From Neoscytalidium dimidiatum (lineage: Eukaryota; Ascomycota; Dothideomycetes; Botryosphaeriales; Botryosphaeriaceae), in contig CM074698.1 in the NCBI GenBank assembly GCA_037367355.1, positions 2,170,001-2,234,000 on the forward strand: DNA of 64,000 nt. Direction: 5' to 3'. Below the pieces are notes generated by a model. That model did not search any database. It was not told the DNA's origin and worked only from the letters and a program-made list of their open reading frames with translations. A program made the translations under genes and the position numbers. This document shows, piece by piece, positions 32,118 through 42,285 of the stretch (its first letter is position 1; the number at the start of each line of letters is the position of its first letter).

Positions 32118-35100
32118 ATGGTCATCGTCGACGGAAACAAGCAGGAGTATCTCTGCGAGGAGGAGAAGCGCCTGAGAGAGGACCGCCACCGCAAGCGGTA
32201 CTGGAAGAAATGGGGCCCTTACGTTGCCGAGAGGCAGTGGGCTACTGGTAAGCACCCATTGGACTAGCAGACTTCTCCAGGCTTCAGCTGACTTGGCACA
32301 GTGCGTGAGGATTATTCGTGAGTCTTGACATCTCGAAGCTGTTGATTTAATGCTAACAACGAGCTTCAGTCAAGATGGAGATGCATGGAGCCGTGAGTAT
32401 AGCTCAATCCTGTGCAATTGGACCCCGCTGATGTTCTATGGCAGATTTCTCCCACGACATGTCCCGCTCGCGCGCCTACCGCTGGGGCGAAGACGGTATT
32501 GCTGGCGTCTGTGACACTCATGGCCGATTGAACGTTACTTTTGCCTTTTGGAACGAGAAGGAGTAAGTCTTACTTCAGAGATGAGCGAATTGTTACTGAT
32601 TGTAGCAGCGACTTTCTCAAAGAGCGCCTCTTTGGCCTCTCAAACCCCCAGGGTAATCACGGCGAGTCTATCAAAGAAGCGCACTTCCACCTGGACAACA
32701 CCCCGACGGTAAGGCAATTGATCATACTTGGAAGGAATCAGAAAACTAATTCGGGCCATAGCACTCTTACATGAAGTTCCTCTACAAGTACCCCCAGCGC
32801 CGATTCCCCTACGACGACCTGATAAAGGAGAATGCGAGACGTGGGAAGCTCGACCGCGAATACAATATGGTGGATACAGGCGTCTTTGATGATGACAGAT
32901 ACTGGGACATTTTCATTGAGACGGCGAAGGAGGCCGACGATGAAGAGGAGCTACTCTTCCGCGTCACTGCTTACAATCGCGGTACAGAAGCAGCACCTCT
33001 TCACATTGTTCCCCATGTCTTCTTCAGGAACACTTGGGCTTGGGGCCGTGAAACGCCTGACAAGAAGCCGAGCATTCGGAAGATTGCTGAAACCACTGCC
33101 GTAACTAATCATCACCAACTGGGTGAGAGGTACGTGCAGCTTTCACCTTCTCCCGGTTATGGCCCGAGTGGCGAGGATATTCAACCAAAGCTGCTCTTCA
33201 CCGACAACGACACCAATTACAAGAAACTTTGGGGGGTGGAAAACAAGACACAGTACGTCAAAGACGGTATCAACGAGCGCATCTGCGACGAAAACGAGGC
33301 TGCTGTCAACCCTGAAAACATTGGAACCAAGGCAGCCGCGTGGTACGCCTTTGAAGAAGGTGATGGCGTCCCGCCAGGAGAGTGTGCTGTTGTACGTTTC
33401 AGGCTCTCACGTAGGAACGACGCCTACCTGGATGAAGAACTCTTCGATGACATCATCGAGCAGCGGAGAATTGAGGCTGACGAGTTCTATTACCGCATCA
33501 ACCCCTTGCCCATGTCTGAAGATCTCCGCAACATTCAGCGTCAAGCATTCTCCGGGATGCTGTGGTGCAAGCAGTACTATCACTTCGTCTGGGACCAGTG
33601 GGCAAATGGTGACCCAGGCATGCCTCCTCCGCCGGCAAGCAGGAAGGAAATCCGCAATAAGCATTGGAAACACATGTACCTGGATGACATCCTGTCAATG
33701 CCTGATTCTTGGGAATATCCATTCTTTGCCGCATGGGACAGTGCCTTCCACTGCATTCCTTTGGCCATGATCGATCCAGACTTCGCCAAGAAACAGCTAG
33801 ATCTGTTCACTCGCGAGTGGTACATGCATCCGAATGGCCAACTTCCTGCTTACGAGTGGAATTTCGGCGATGTCAACCCGCCCGTTCACGCCTGGGCTAC
33901 GTTTAGGACTTTCAAGATTGAGCGGAAAATGTACGGTCGCGAGGATCTGGATTTCCTGGAGCGTGTATTCCAGAAGCTACTTCTGAACTTCACCTGGTGG
34001 GTTAACCGCAAGGACTTCGACGGCAAGAACGTTTTCGAAGGTGGTTTCTTGGGTCTCGACAATATTGGACTATTCAATCGTTCCGATCCTCTACCAACTG
34101 GCGGTGTTCTCGAGCAAGCTGACAGCACTGGATGGATGGCCTTCTACTGCCTTTGCATGCTCAACATATGTCTTGAACTTGCCAAGCACAGGCGCATCTA
34201 TGAAGATATGGCTTCGAAGTTCTTCGAGCACTTCATCCTCATCAGCGATGCTATGCAGTACCGCTCTGGTGGCGAGGAGAAGTCATTGTGGAACGAAGAC
34301 GACGGCTTCTACTACGATGCTATCTCTTGGGGTGGTCCTTGGAGCCAACAGATGCCTGTCCGCTCTTTGGTTGGGCTGATTCCCCTGTACGCCACACTGA
34401 CGCTTGAACCGGAGGTCATAGACAAATTCCCCTCCTTCAAGAAGCGCCTTGAGTGGTTCGTTGAAAACCGCCCTGATCTAGCTGATCGTAACATTGCCAG
34501 CATGAGCCGTCGCGGTAAAGGCGACAGACTTTTGCTGTCCTTGGTCAGCGAAGATCGTCTGAAGAAGATCCTGAAGAGGATGCTGGATGAAGATGAATTT
34601 CTCGCTGATCACGGAATTCGGTCTCTGTCAAAGTATCACAAAGACCACCCTTACTCCATGGATGTCAACGGTCAGAAATTCGAGGTCAGCTACGTTCCGG
34701 GCGATTCCGACAGTGGCTTGTTTGGAGGCAACAGTAATTGGAGAGGCCCAATTTGGATTGCCGTAAACTTCCTTCTCGTGGAGTCTCTTCTGAGATTCTA
34801 CATGTTCTACGGCAATAACCTCAAGGTTGAATGCCCGACTGGTTCTGGAGACGAAATGCATCTGGGCCACGTTGCGGAAGAGATTCAACACAGACTGCAG
34901 CACCTGTTTGCCCGTGGAGATGACGGACGCCGTGCAATCAACGCCGGTAACGAGATGCTTGACTACGACCCCAACTGGAAGGACTACATGTGGTTCCACG
35001 AGTTCTTCGATGGTGATACTGGTAGAGGTCTTGGAGCAAGCCACCAATGTGGTTGGACTGGCTTGATCGCCAAGATGATTCATGACACTGGCATTCGTTG

Positions 35101-35491
35101 CCGCCTTCCTCAGACGCCCAAGACTCCATCTACAACCGCTGCTCATTACTTCGACGACATTTTCACCAAGTACAGAGCTCGTAAGCCCAGCTTCCGGCGA
35201 TCGTCGACCAGCCGATCGATCGGTGGGCGCAGCGACTGGGACTTCGTCGAAACTCCAAAGAGTCCGAAGGCGAATGGCCATGGTGTGGATGAGGAGGAGG
35301 ATGAACGGCCCGTCAAGCCCTTCAAGAGAGTTAACTCGGTTGGCTACTTTGACGAGGAGGCACTTGAGAAGAAGAGGCAGATTGATGAGCAGGTTGCCAA
35401 TTATGTTTCCAACCAGCTCGAGCGCATGAAGAGCCACGAATCTGCTGGCGAGGGGGTTAATGATGAGCTTGAAGCTCAGCTGGATCATTGA
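32118..35491 (+). CDS. GH63-like glycoside hydrolase, cytosolic type
   Basis: Six exons (32118-32247, 32302-32317, 32370-32392, 32445-32562, 32609-32708, 32762-35491) give 1038 residues; exons 2 and 3 are only 16 and 23 nt. There is no signal peptide ([20 protein letters not shown]), unlike the ER processing glucosidase of family GH63. The body is an (alpha/alpha)6-type domain with [20 protein letters not shown], then [20 protein letters not shown] (Asp455, candidate catalytic acid), [12 protein letters not shown] (Glu494) and [20 protein letters not shown]. The family includes bacterial YgjK- and mannosylglycerate-hydrolase-like enzymes; as I recall, yeast YMR196W is a relative. The substrate is unknown. 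After about residue 930 a Ser/Arg-rich tail ([18 protein letters not shown]) offers basophilic kinase sites. Exon 5 has a tandem TAGCAG acceptor; the second site gives [11 protein letters not shown], the better family match, and the first would add one residue. Confidence 0.88.
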
Positions 35492-36054
35492 GAAGTGGTG
35501 GGCGTTGAGAAGCACTTTTGGCCTCAGTAATTGTGAAAGGATGAGGCACAGTTCATAGAAGGGCGGCTCGAGATTGTGGTTCCTGGGGTGCATGCTTAGA
35601 CTTGGCTACCTTTACTAGACCTAGAGCACCTATGTTAGACGCCCCTAAGAGAAGATTTCATCATACGACCCTCCAATGGTTTACAATCTGATTGTTCCTT
35701 AAAACCGTGATTCTGGTATGTCTAAGACAGCGGCAATGACTTTTGGCCGACGCGTCACCGGCCGATGACCTCAGACGCGAACATCGCCGGCTGCAGCTAC
35801 CGTTCCTCTAAACAGCCGATAGCCTGTACACAAACAACAAAATTCATACCTCCTCCTTTCTGGCACTCGCCTCAAGATCTTAGCATCGGTTAAAATTTAC
35901 CACTTCAATTAGCTTCTTGCAACAGCGTCAACTAAAGTCAATCGCGCAAATAGCCCCAAACACGCGACGCGTCGCCCGCCAACAGCTCTACTCGTTTGCA
36001 ACGCAAATACCACAATCAGCAGCCCAGCGCAGCCCGACAGGGGCCGAACCAAGC
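35492..36054. other. Spacer between the GH63-like gene and CENP-Q
   Basis: 563 bases holding the 3' end of the upstream gene and the promoter of the downstream one. The CENP-Q frame is open upstream of its ATG to about 35917 but has no earlier ATG in phase, so that part is leader. Confidence 0.6.
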
Positions 36055-37263
36055 ATGCCCCCCAAACAACGAAGTCGACCGCGCAAGTCGAGCGACCAAG
36101 CTCCTCCGCATTCCAGCCGTTCCGCGCTGTCCGCCAGGTCGAACCCGCCTGCGTCATCTTCATCGCCCGCACAACAGTCAAAAAGGTCTGGCAAACAGAG
36201 GCGCACGTCGACAGGCAGGACAGAAGAGGATGACGATGACGACGTGGACGAGCTACAAGAGCTGCCATCGACCGTGACCGCCACCGCGCCGGCCAGTTCA
36301 TCAAAGAAGAGCGCGGCGTCCCGCCGGTCGTCTGGAACAGGCGCGAAGAGCAGCAAGACATCCACGGCGACGAACGCCTCCAAGCCCAAGGCGAACAAAC
36401 GCACTGCCTCCGACGCCGATCTCGACGCTTCGACTGCTACCGCCGCCGCCGCCGCCGCAGACCAACCCGCGAAGAAGTTCGCACACCTCAAGCCCCGCAC
36501 GCGGCACATATCACAATCCGTCATCACGACAAAATGGCGGCCAGCCCCCCCGCCCGCCCAGCACGCCGCCCGCGCCCTCTTCGTCGCCGCCAAGCGGCCC
36601 GTCGTCGAAGCCGCGGGCGGCGGCGGCGGCGGCGGGAAGTACGACCGGCGCCGCGCGGAGGCGGAGGCGACGCTGGCGTCGGTGCTGCGCAAGCTGGACA
36701 AGCAGGTGCCGCGGATCCCGTTCCCCGGGTCGCTGCAGAAGAGGGGGCCCGGGCAGGAGGTGTTCGACCTGGACAAGGTGGTCGAGCGGAACAGAGAGGC
36801 GGAGGCGAGGCTGACGCCGGCGGTGCATGCGGTGGGGTTGTTGAGGGAGGCGGTGAGGGGGGAGGAGGGCGTGTTGGCGGCGGAGAGGGAGGCTTTGGAC
36901 GTGCTGAGGAGTAGGGCGAAGGAGGCGGAGAGGGCGGGGAGGGAGAGGGGGAGGAGGGGCGTGCATCCGGCGCTGAAGAGGTGGCGGGGGAGGGGTGGTG
37001 TGGTGGTGGAGGATGGAGTTGATGATATCAGGCTGGTGCGGCGGGCCGAGGATGCGGGGGATGGGGAGGAGCTGGAGGCGGATGAGGCACTGGCGCCGGT
37101 GCTGGAGCAATTAAGCGGTCATTTGGATTCGATGAGGGCGAACTTGGAACAGGTTGAGGGATTGGATGAGGCGATGGTGGATGCGAGGGTTGCGTTGGAG
37201 GGAGCATTGAAGGGGAGGATAACGGAGGAGCAGTATCAGCAGCTGGTGTCTTCTTCGCCTTGA
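36055..37263 (+). CDS. fta7: CENP-Q / Fta7 / Okp1 family inner kinetochore protein
   Basis: A single exon encodes 402 residues. The first 140 are disordered and basic (MPPKQRSRPRKSSDQAPPHS), with an acidic patch EEDDDDDVDEL and an Ala run. The CENP-Q domain starts near residue 141 with the family signature FAHLKPRTRHISQSVITTKW. It continues through RAEAEATLASVLRKLDKQVP, RIPFPGSLQ, FDLDKVVERNREAEARLTPA and VHAVGLLREAVRGEEGVLAAE, a long coiled coil. The C-terminus (RITEEQYQQLVSSSP) is short and helical. CENP-Q pairs with CENP-U in the COMA/CCAN complex at centromeres (family knowledge). A run of eight Gly (GGC repeats near 36615-36640) interrupts the domain between AAKRPVVEAA and KYDRRRAEAE. 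The domain match is strong by pattern, although this family is poorly conserved. Confidence 0.87.
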   Translation: MPPKQRSRPRKSSDQAPPHSSRSALSARSNPPASSSSPAQQSKRSGKQRRTSTGRTEEDDDDDVDELQELPSTVTATAPASSSKKSAASRRSSGTGAKSSKTSTATNASKPKANKRTASDADLDASTATAAAAAADQPAKKFAHLKPRTRHISQSVITTKWRPAPPPAQHAARALFVAAKRPVVEAAGGGGGGGKYDRRRAEAEATLASVLRKLDKQVPRIPFPGSLQKRGPGQEVFDLDKVVERNREAEARLTPAVHAVGLLREAVRGEEGVLAAEREALDVLRSRAKEAERAGRERGRRGVHPALKRWRGRGGVVVEDGVDDIRLVRRAEDAGDGEELEADEALAPVLEQLSGHLDSMRANLEQVEGLDEAMVDARVALEGALKGRITEEQYQQLVSSSP

Positions 37264-38863
37264 TGGATGTCGTGGCGGGTCTCGGTTATCACTGGTAAGG
37301 CTTAGGATTACGATACGATACCCCTGTTTTGCTAGTTCATTTTATTTTGTGGGCAGATTTGTACACGACGTGGCATCGGATAGATGCTAGTTGTTGACTA
37401 GGAGTGCACTCAAGTACATGTGCACTATTTCCCAAGTAGGCCGTGAACGTGCATGGTTGAGATAACTGATGAACTGACTATTTTTCATTTTCTGCAAGGG
37501 TATCTGCGTGCCTCTGCAACAATATCTGAAAGGGTTAGATTGCCGAAGTCGCTCGTTCCCCCGGCGCATTATTACACAGGTGTTGACGCTATTGCTTCGC
37601 GCACAGATGCAGGGTACGTGATAAGCTTTCCTCCCAAACTTCGACCCTTGCTTCAGCAATCTTCATAACCCCAGAATTGATCGGCGTGTTATCTGGGGCA
37701 AGTAGCGATCGCGAAGATACGACGAAACGAAGATCGTGATGCTCGCTATCCATAATCGCCAGCCCGGCCCGGACGACGACAATTGCTGTCTCACATGGCG
37801 GTCAACTGATGCGGGTCTTGGAAGAAGCAGTGTCAAAAACCAATATCGACCGACCCAAGGACTCGGCGCCTGGAACGTGCTGCACCGCATGCTACTAAGA
37901 AAAGCAGCGGCCGCTACATGTACATATGTACAGTACATGCATCAGTATTGCCAACGTGCGCCTGTATATTGAGCACGACTACCGGATCGGGCAGAATGGC
38001 GCAAAGCTTTTTGACGGCGGCCCATGCGCTGGAGCGGTTCCCTTGCAGACATGGATGTAAGCTCTCTCTTGTGCGGAGTAGCTCTTCTGGCCCTCCGTTG
38101 ATCTGTAATCGCTCGTCTGCTCTCCTGTCATCCGCTTCCTGAAATTCCCGCGACCCCTCAGTTCTGGAGTGTCGAGGAGTCGAGAGCGCGCGCAATGTTT
38201 CCGGAATCGGCCGGCGAGGGAGGATCGCGCGAGCAGCGGAAAAGACTTGCGTCAGAGAGCTGGGCACGAATACGAGCAGGCTTTGGGGCTGGGGGCCAAG
38301 GCAGCAGCTGGGTCTGGGAGACAGCAGACATGGCGCAAGGTACGCTGCAGGCGGCGCTGGATGGGATGCAACGGCGGGCGTGCCCTAGCGGAACGGGCCT
38401 GAGGCTGAACGAGGACTGCTGACCGCCTGGGTCGTGAAATGCAAGCGCGTCGAGTGGCCGGCGCCGTGAGGGATGGTGACGGGCGCCGGACGCGGCGACG
38501 GCCTCGGCTGTGCGCAGGGCTGGCCGGAGCCGGGGATCGCCCTGAGAGAGCGGGGCCTTGCCAGGTCTTGGGGCTTTCTCGGTGCGGCGTGTGCTTGCTG
38601 GGCCACCGGCGTCGCGTGCGAACTTCGACCTTCAAGTAAGCGGCCGGCCGGCCAGCAGATCCAGCATAAACAGCGTCCCCAGCGTCCCCGCCAGGCCTCA
38701 CGCCCCGTCGCCCCGGCTACGCGATCCCAAGCCAATGTCGAGCGCGCGCTCTCCATGCCTCCGCTATTACTGACGCGCCCACCCGACCACGACGCGAATG
38801 CGCCTGCCCATGCGCCGTTCCGATCCGCAGTCCCCTCCGTCCCGAGCGACATAACCCCATTCG
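37264..38863. other. 1.6-kb spacer upstream of acuK
   Basis: Contains the CENP-Q 3' end and the acuK promoter region. The final 700 bases are GC-rich with many short frames on both strands, including possible upstream ATGs in the acuK leader. No separate gene is supported. Confidence 0.6.
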
Positions 38864-40986
38864 ATGGTTGAGGCTACACAAGGAACCGCCGCAGAGGAAT
38901 CTAATGGAGCTGCGCCCCCGGTTATGACGACTTCGAAGGATCCCGAGCAGAAAGGCGACGACGCCAATGCCTCCAAAGCCCCGAAGCCGGAACAGCAGCA
39001 GCAGCAGCAGCAGCAGCAATCCCAGCCGCACGCGCCGGTCCACCAGCAGAAGCAGACGCAGCAGCAGTCCGACAAGAAGACCGCCGGTGACGCCAAGGAT
39101 GGCGCCTCGAGCAACACCAACGGAAAGAGCGCGAGCCCGCCCAAGAAGCGGCGGAAGGTCAATCATGGTGCGCATGCCGACCGGCAGCCCAACACAGACG
39201 ACGGACCGCTAACTGCCAGCGACAGCATGCATTTATTGCAGACGCTCGGTGAGCCGCCTCACTCCTGCCCGCCCGCCGCCCACGCGACTGGCGTACAAGA
39301 CCGCTACACAACATGCTGACCATTGCGCCTATCTCGCCGCCCACAGCACATGACATGCGACCTCGTAAGTCTCGCCCGTGGCCCAAGACAGCCGGGCGCA
39401 CGCGCTGACCTAGCACCCTTGCTGTGGCCCTGCTGTTAGGAACGGCCGTGTACCAGATGTATCAAGCGCAATATTGGCCATCTCTGCCACGATGAACCGC
39501 GCGAGCCTGCCAAGCGCCAAAAGACAGATCCAAACAGCGCGCAGACCGCCGACGAGGACCAGGCAAAGAAGCAGCTGGACCCAGCCGCTGCGTCCGATGC
39601 CCCTCTCGGCCCGCTAGATCAGCGTCACGGCTCGCAAGATGCAGCCCTCGGGGCCCTTGCGCCGCCTCCATTACCACACACCCTTTCCAACGCTGCCCCG
39701 GGCCCCATCGCCCAGCCCTCCCCAGTCTCCGCGCCACACGCTTCAAACCTCGCTAGCAACTCTCAGTCATGTTCGTGATACCACCTGCCCTTCCCTGCCC
39801 TGCTCTGGCCCCTTTCAGTCCTGACCACAGCCTGCTAACACGAAACTAACCACGAAAAGTGCTGAACTACAATGACTGGAACTTTGGCGCCTCCAATAAT
39901 TTCCAGGACATGCATGCCTTCCATCCTTCCTACATGTTCAACGCTTCCGAAGCATCCAACGAGTACAACTTACTCAACGATCTACTAAGCAACAGTCTCA
40001 TGGACGACGGTGCCCTGTACAACGGCGACGAGATGAACAATATCTTCCCCGATCAGTCACTTGCTAACAATGTGAACACTTTCAGCGGCCAAAACTCACT
40101 GCTGCCGGGCAATCAACAGAATAACCAGCTCTTACCTCCGTCGCAAGCTGCGGTGGGTAATGCCATCTCGCGGCCTGCGAGCGGATTTCCCCTCGATAAA
40201 GCGCGCGAAGCCTACTACATGACGGCCGCTGATCCCGCAGGAAACGACACGCCGGAAGAGCGTATGAACAAGCTCTTAAAGGCCAAGTTCGATGCGGGCA
40301 TGCTGAAGCCCTTCAACTACATCAAGGGTTACGCTCGGCTTTACCAGTACATGGAGCGCAACTTCCAGCCCATTTCGCGCCAGAAAATCCTGCGCTGCAT
40401 GGATAGATTCAGACCGAAATTCAGGGAGCGCGTGCAGATGTTGACAGACATCGAACTCGTCCGCGTCGAGATGTGGTTCGAGCGACGTCTAATGGAATAC
40501 GACCGAGTTTTCGCCAGTATGGCAATTCCAGCCTGTTGCTGGCGAAGAACGGGCGAGATTTTCCGTGGAAACAAGGAAATGGCAGAGTTGGTACATGTGC
40601 CAATCGAGAATCTGCGCGATGTGTGTTTGTTGAGCCCGCTTGAGATCGCAAGATTAGCTAACTGTTCCAAGGGCAAGATTTCGCTTCATGAGATCGTTGA
40701 GGAGAAGTCTCTTGTCAGCTACTGGGAAAAGTTTGGCGCGATTGCTTTCGACAGCTCGCAAAAAGCCATCCTGACCAGCTGCTCGCTCAAGAATCCGAAT
40801 CCCGATTCGAAGGATACTGACATTCGGTGTTGTTTCTCTTTCACAATTCGTCGAGACGCGCACAATATGTAAGCATCTGCCTTTAATGTCTGTCCGATTG
40901 TTAAGCTGACGATGTACTGTAGCCCGTCTCTTATTATTGGGAACTTCTTACCTATAATAAATGACAGTCCAAACTCGAGCTCGTAA
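38864..40986 (+). CDS. acuK: Zn2Cys6 transcription activator of gluconeogenesis, AcuK/ERT1 type
   Basis: Seven exons (38864-39167, 39226-39248, 39347-39364, 39440-39770, 39860-40620, 40672-40868, 40923-40986) give 565 residues. The binuclear zinc cluster is spread over three exons: exon 2 (23 nt) gives CIYCRRS, exon 3 (18 nt) gives HMTCDL, and exon 4 gives ERPCTRCIKRNIGHLC. The six ligands are Cys103, 106, 113, 119, 122 and 131. Upstream lie a Gln run (about residues 45-53) and a nuclear-localisation-like KKRRK. The C-terminal half contains the conserved block FNYIKGYARLYQYMERNFQP, then AIPACCWRRTGEIFRGNKEM, a PAS-like domain, and ends with SFTIRRDAHNIPSLIIGNFL. The 51-nt intron at 40621-40671 has no stop and is in frame; I remove it because GKISLHEIVEE then follows RD as in relatives and it has GCTAAC before its AAG. 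AcuK-type factors drive PEP carboxykinase and fructose-bisphosphatase genes on non-sugar carbon sources (family knowledge). Confidence 0.9.
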
Positions 40987-42285
40987 TTCTGAAGAGGGCA
41001 CCGAAAATTCCTTCCCTTTCCAGACCCTCTTCTTCGAGCCACATCATCTTGGTCTTCGCCTCCGAACGTACATATCATACATTCCCTCTTGCCTTCTTTC
41101 TTCCTTTCCTCCCAACATCTTTACCGGAAGAATCTTTATCAAAGCCAAGCCTAGGCGTAGATGCAAAAACTTGGGGCAAAATACAGGTCGCGGGTCATGA
41201 GAAGCGGGTGGGTGTTTTCATACTACAGGGGCGGTGTTCTTTTCTGCATGCTTTATGACGTGATCGTTTCCTTTCGAGCGTTCGTATTTCTTTAGAGATC
41301 GATGGGATGCGCGGTGGAGGCCAAGGACCAAAATGTTCTTTGAGGGAAGAAGGGGTCTGAGTATATCCCCGATTTTTATTTGACATTGATTGCATGAGGC
41401 CTGTTCAAAGCGTTGCACCAAACGGGGTTTCGACCACAGGGTCTTGGAGTAGTCTTCAGGATGGTAACCTTACTAACAGAGTATGGTATCATCGTCCAAA
41501 GGATTACTTCAAGTTCCCGTGTGGTTTCATCTGCTGTCTGCGGTCGCGATCTTCAGTGAAGAGACTGCGAATTTGTTATGATGGAGAGAACTCGGTGGTT
41601 GCTCTTGTTCTCGCCTTTTGAGCTACGGCTGTTTGCTTCTTGCGAAAGTGTCGATGTTCATTCCTGCTTGCGGGTCCTCGCGTGAGTTTATCTTCGCTTG
41701 CTTCGTTCTGAGTGTACGATGAGGATGAGGATGATGAGATTCAGCTAGCCTCGTGTTCTTGCTTGTGCAGGTAGCTCGGTCACAAAAATGGCAGATTCAT
41801 TCGACTAAGAAGGAAACCGCCTTGAGAGCGAGTGAGTGATTCGAAAGGCGTCCCACCTACTACTTTAGGCAAATGAGGCATATACCTGGGCAGGTTTGAT
41901 TATCCTATCCTCAGGCATGCGCATCCAAATAAACGTTTCCTCTGCGCTTGTGCGCAGCTTGCACTTCCAGTCGAAAGCTGGGCTCTGAGGGGAGGCAGCA
42001 TTCTGGTAGAAGTGTGACTGGAAAACCTGCATAGGCTCCTTCGGCGTAAGTCTGTTGGCACTAACTGCAACGTTGCCATCGCTATTGTTGATCCCACCAC
42101 GACAGATACTCATTGCAATAGATGTTGTATGCTTCACCTAGCTCTTACACTGTCCGTTCCTCTCGCACTCGTTGCTCTGCCATCACTCCACTCGCGCCGT
42201 TCACCCTTCATCACTCCCACGTTGCCACCGCTAACAGCCGGCAACTCATCCACGCTTCTCACTATCCGACAACATCAACTTCGAA
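40987..42285. other. 1.3-kb spacer between acuK and SPO22
   Basis: Holds the acuK 3' end and the SPO22 promoter. Only short frames without motifs; no gene supported. Confidence 0.6.

Noticed and set aside
34628..35593. 321-codon minus-strand frame over the GH63-like gene
   Set aside because: It lies wholly on the antisense of a conserved domain; the plus strand has clear family motifs.
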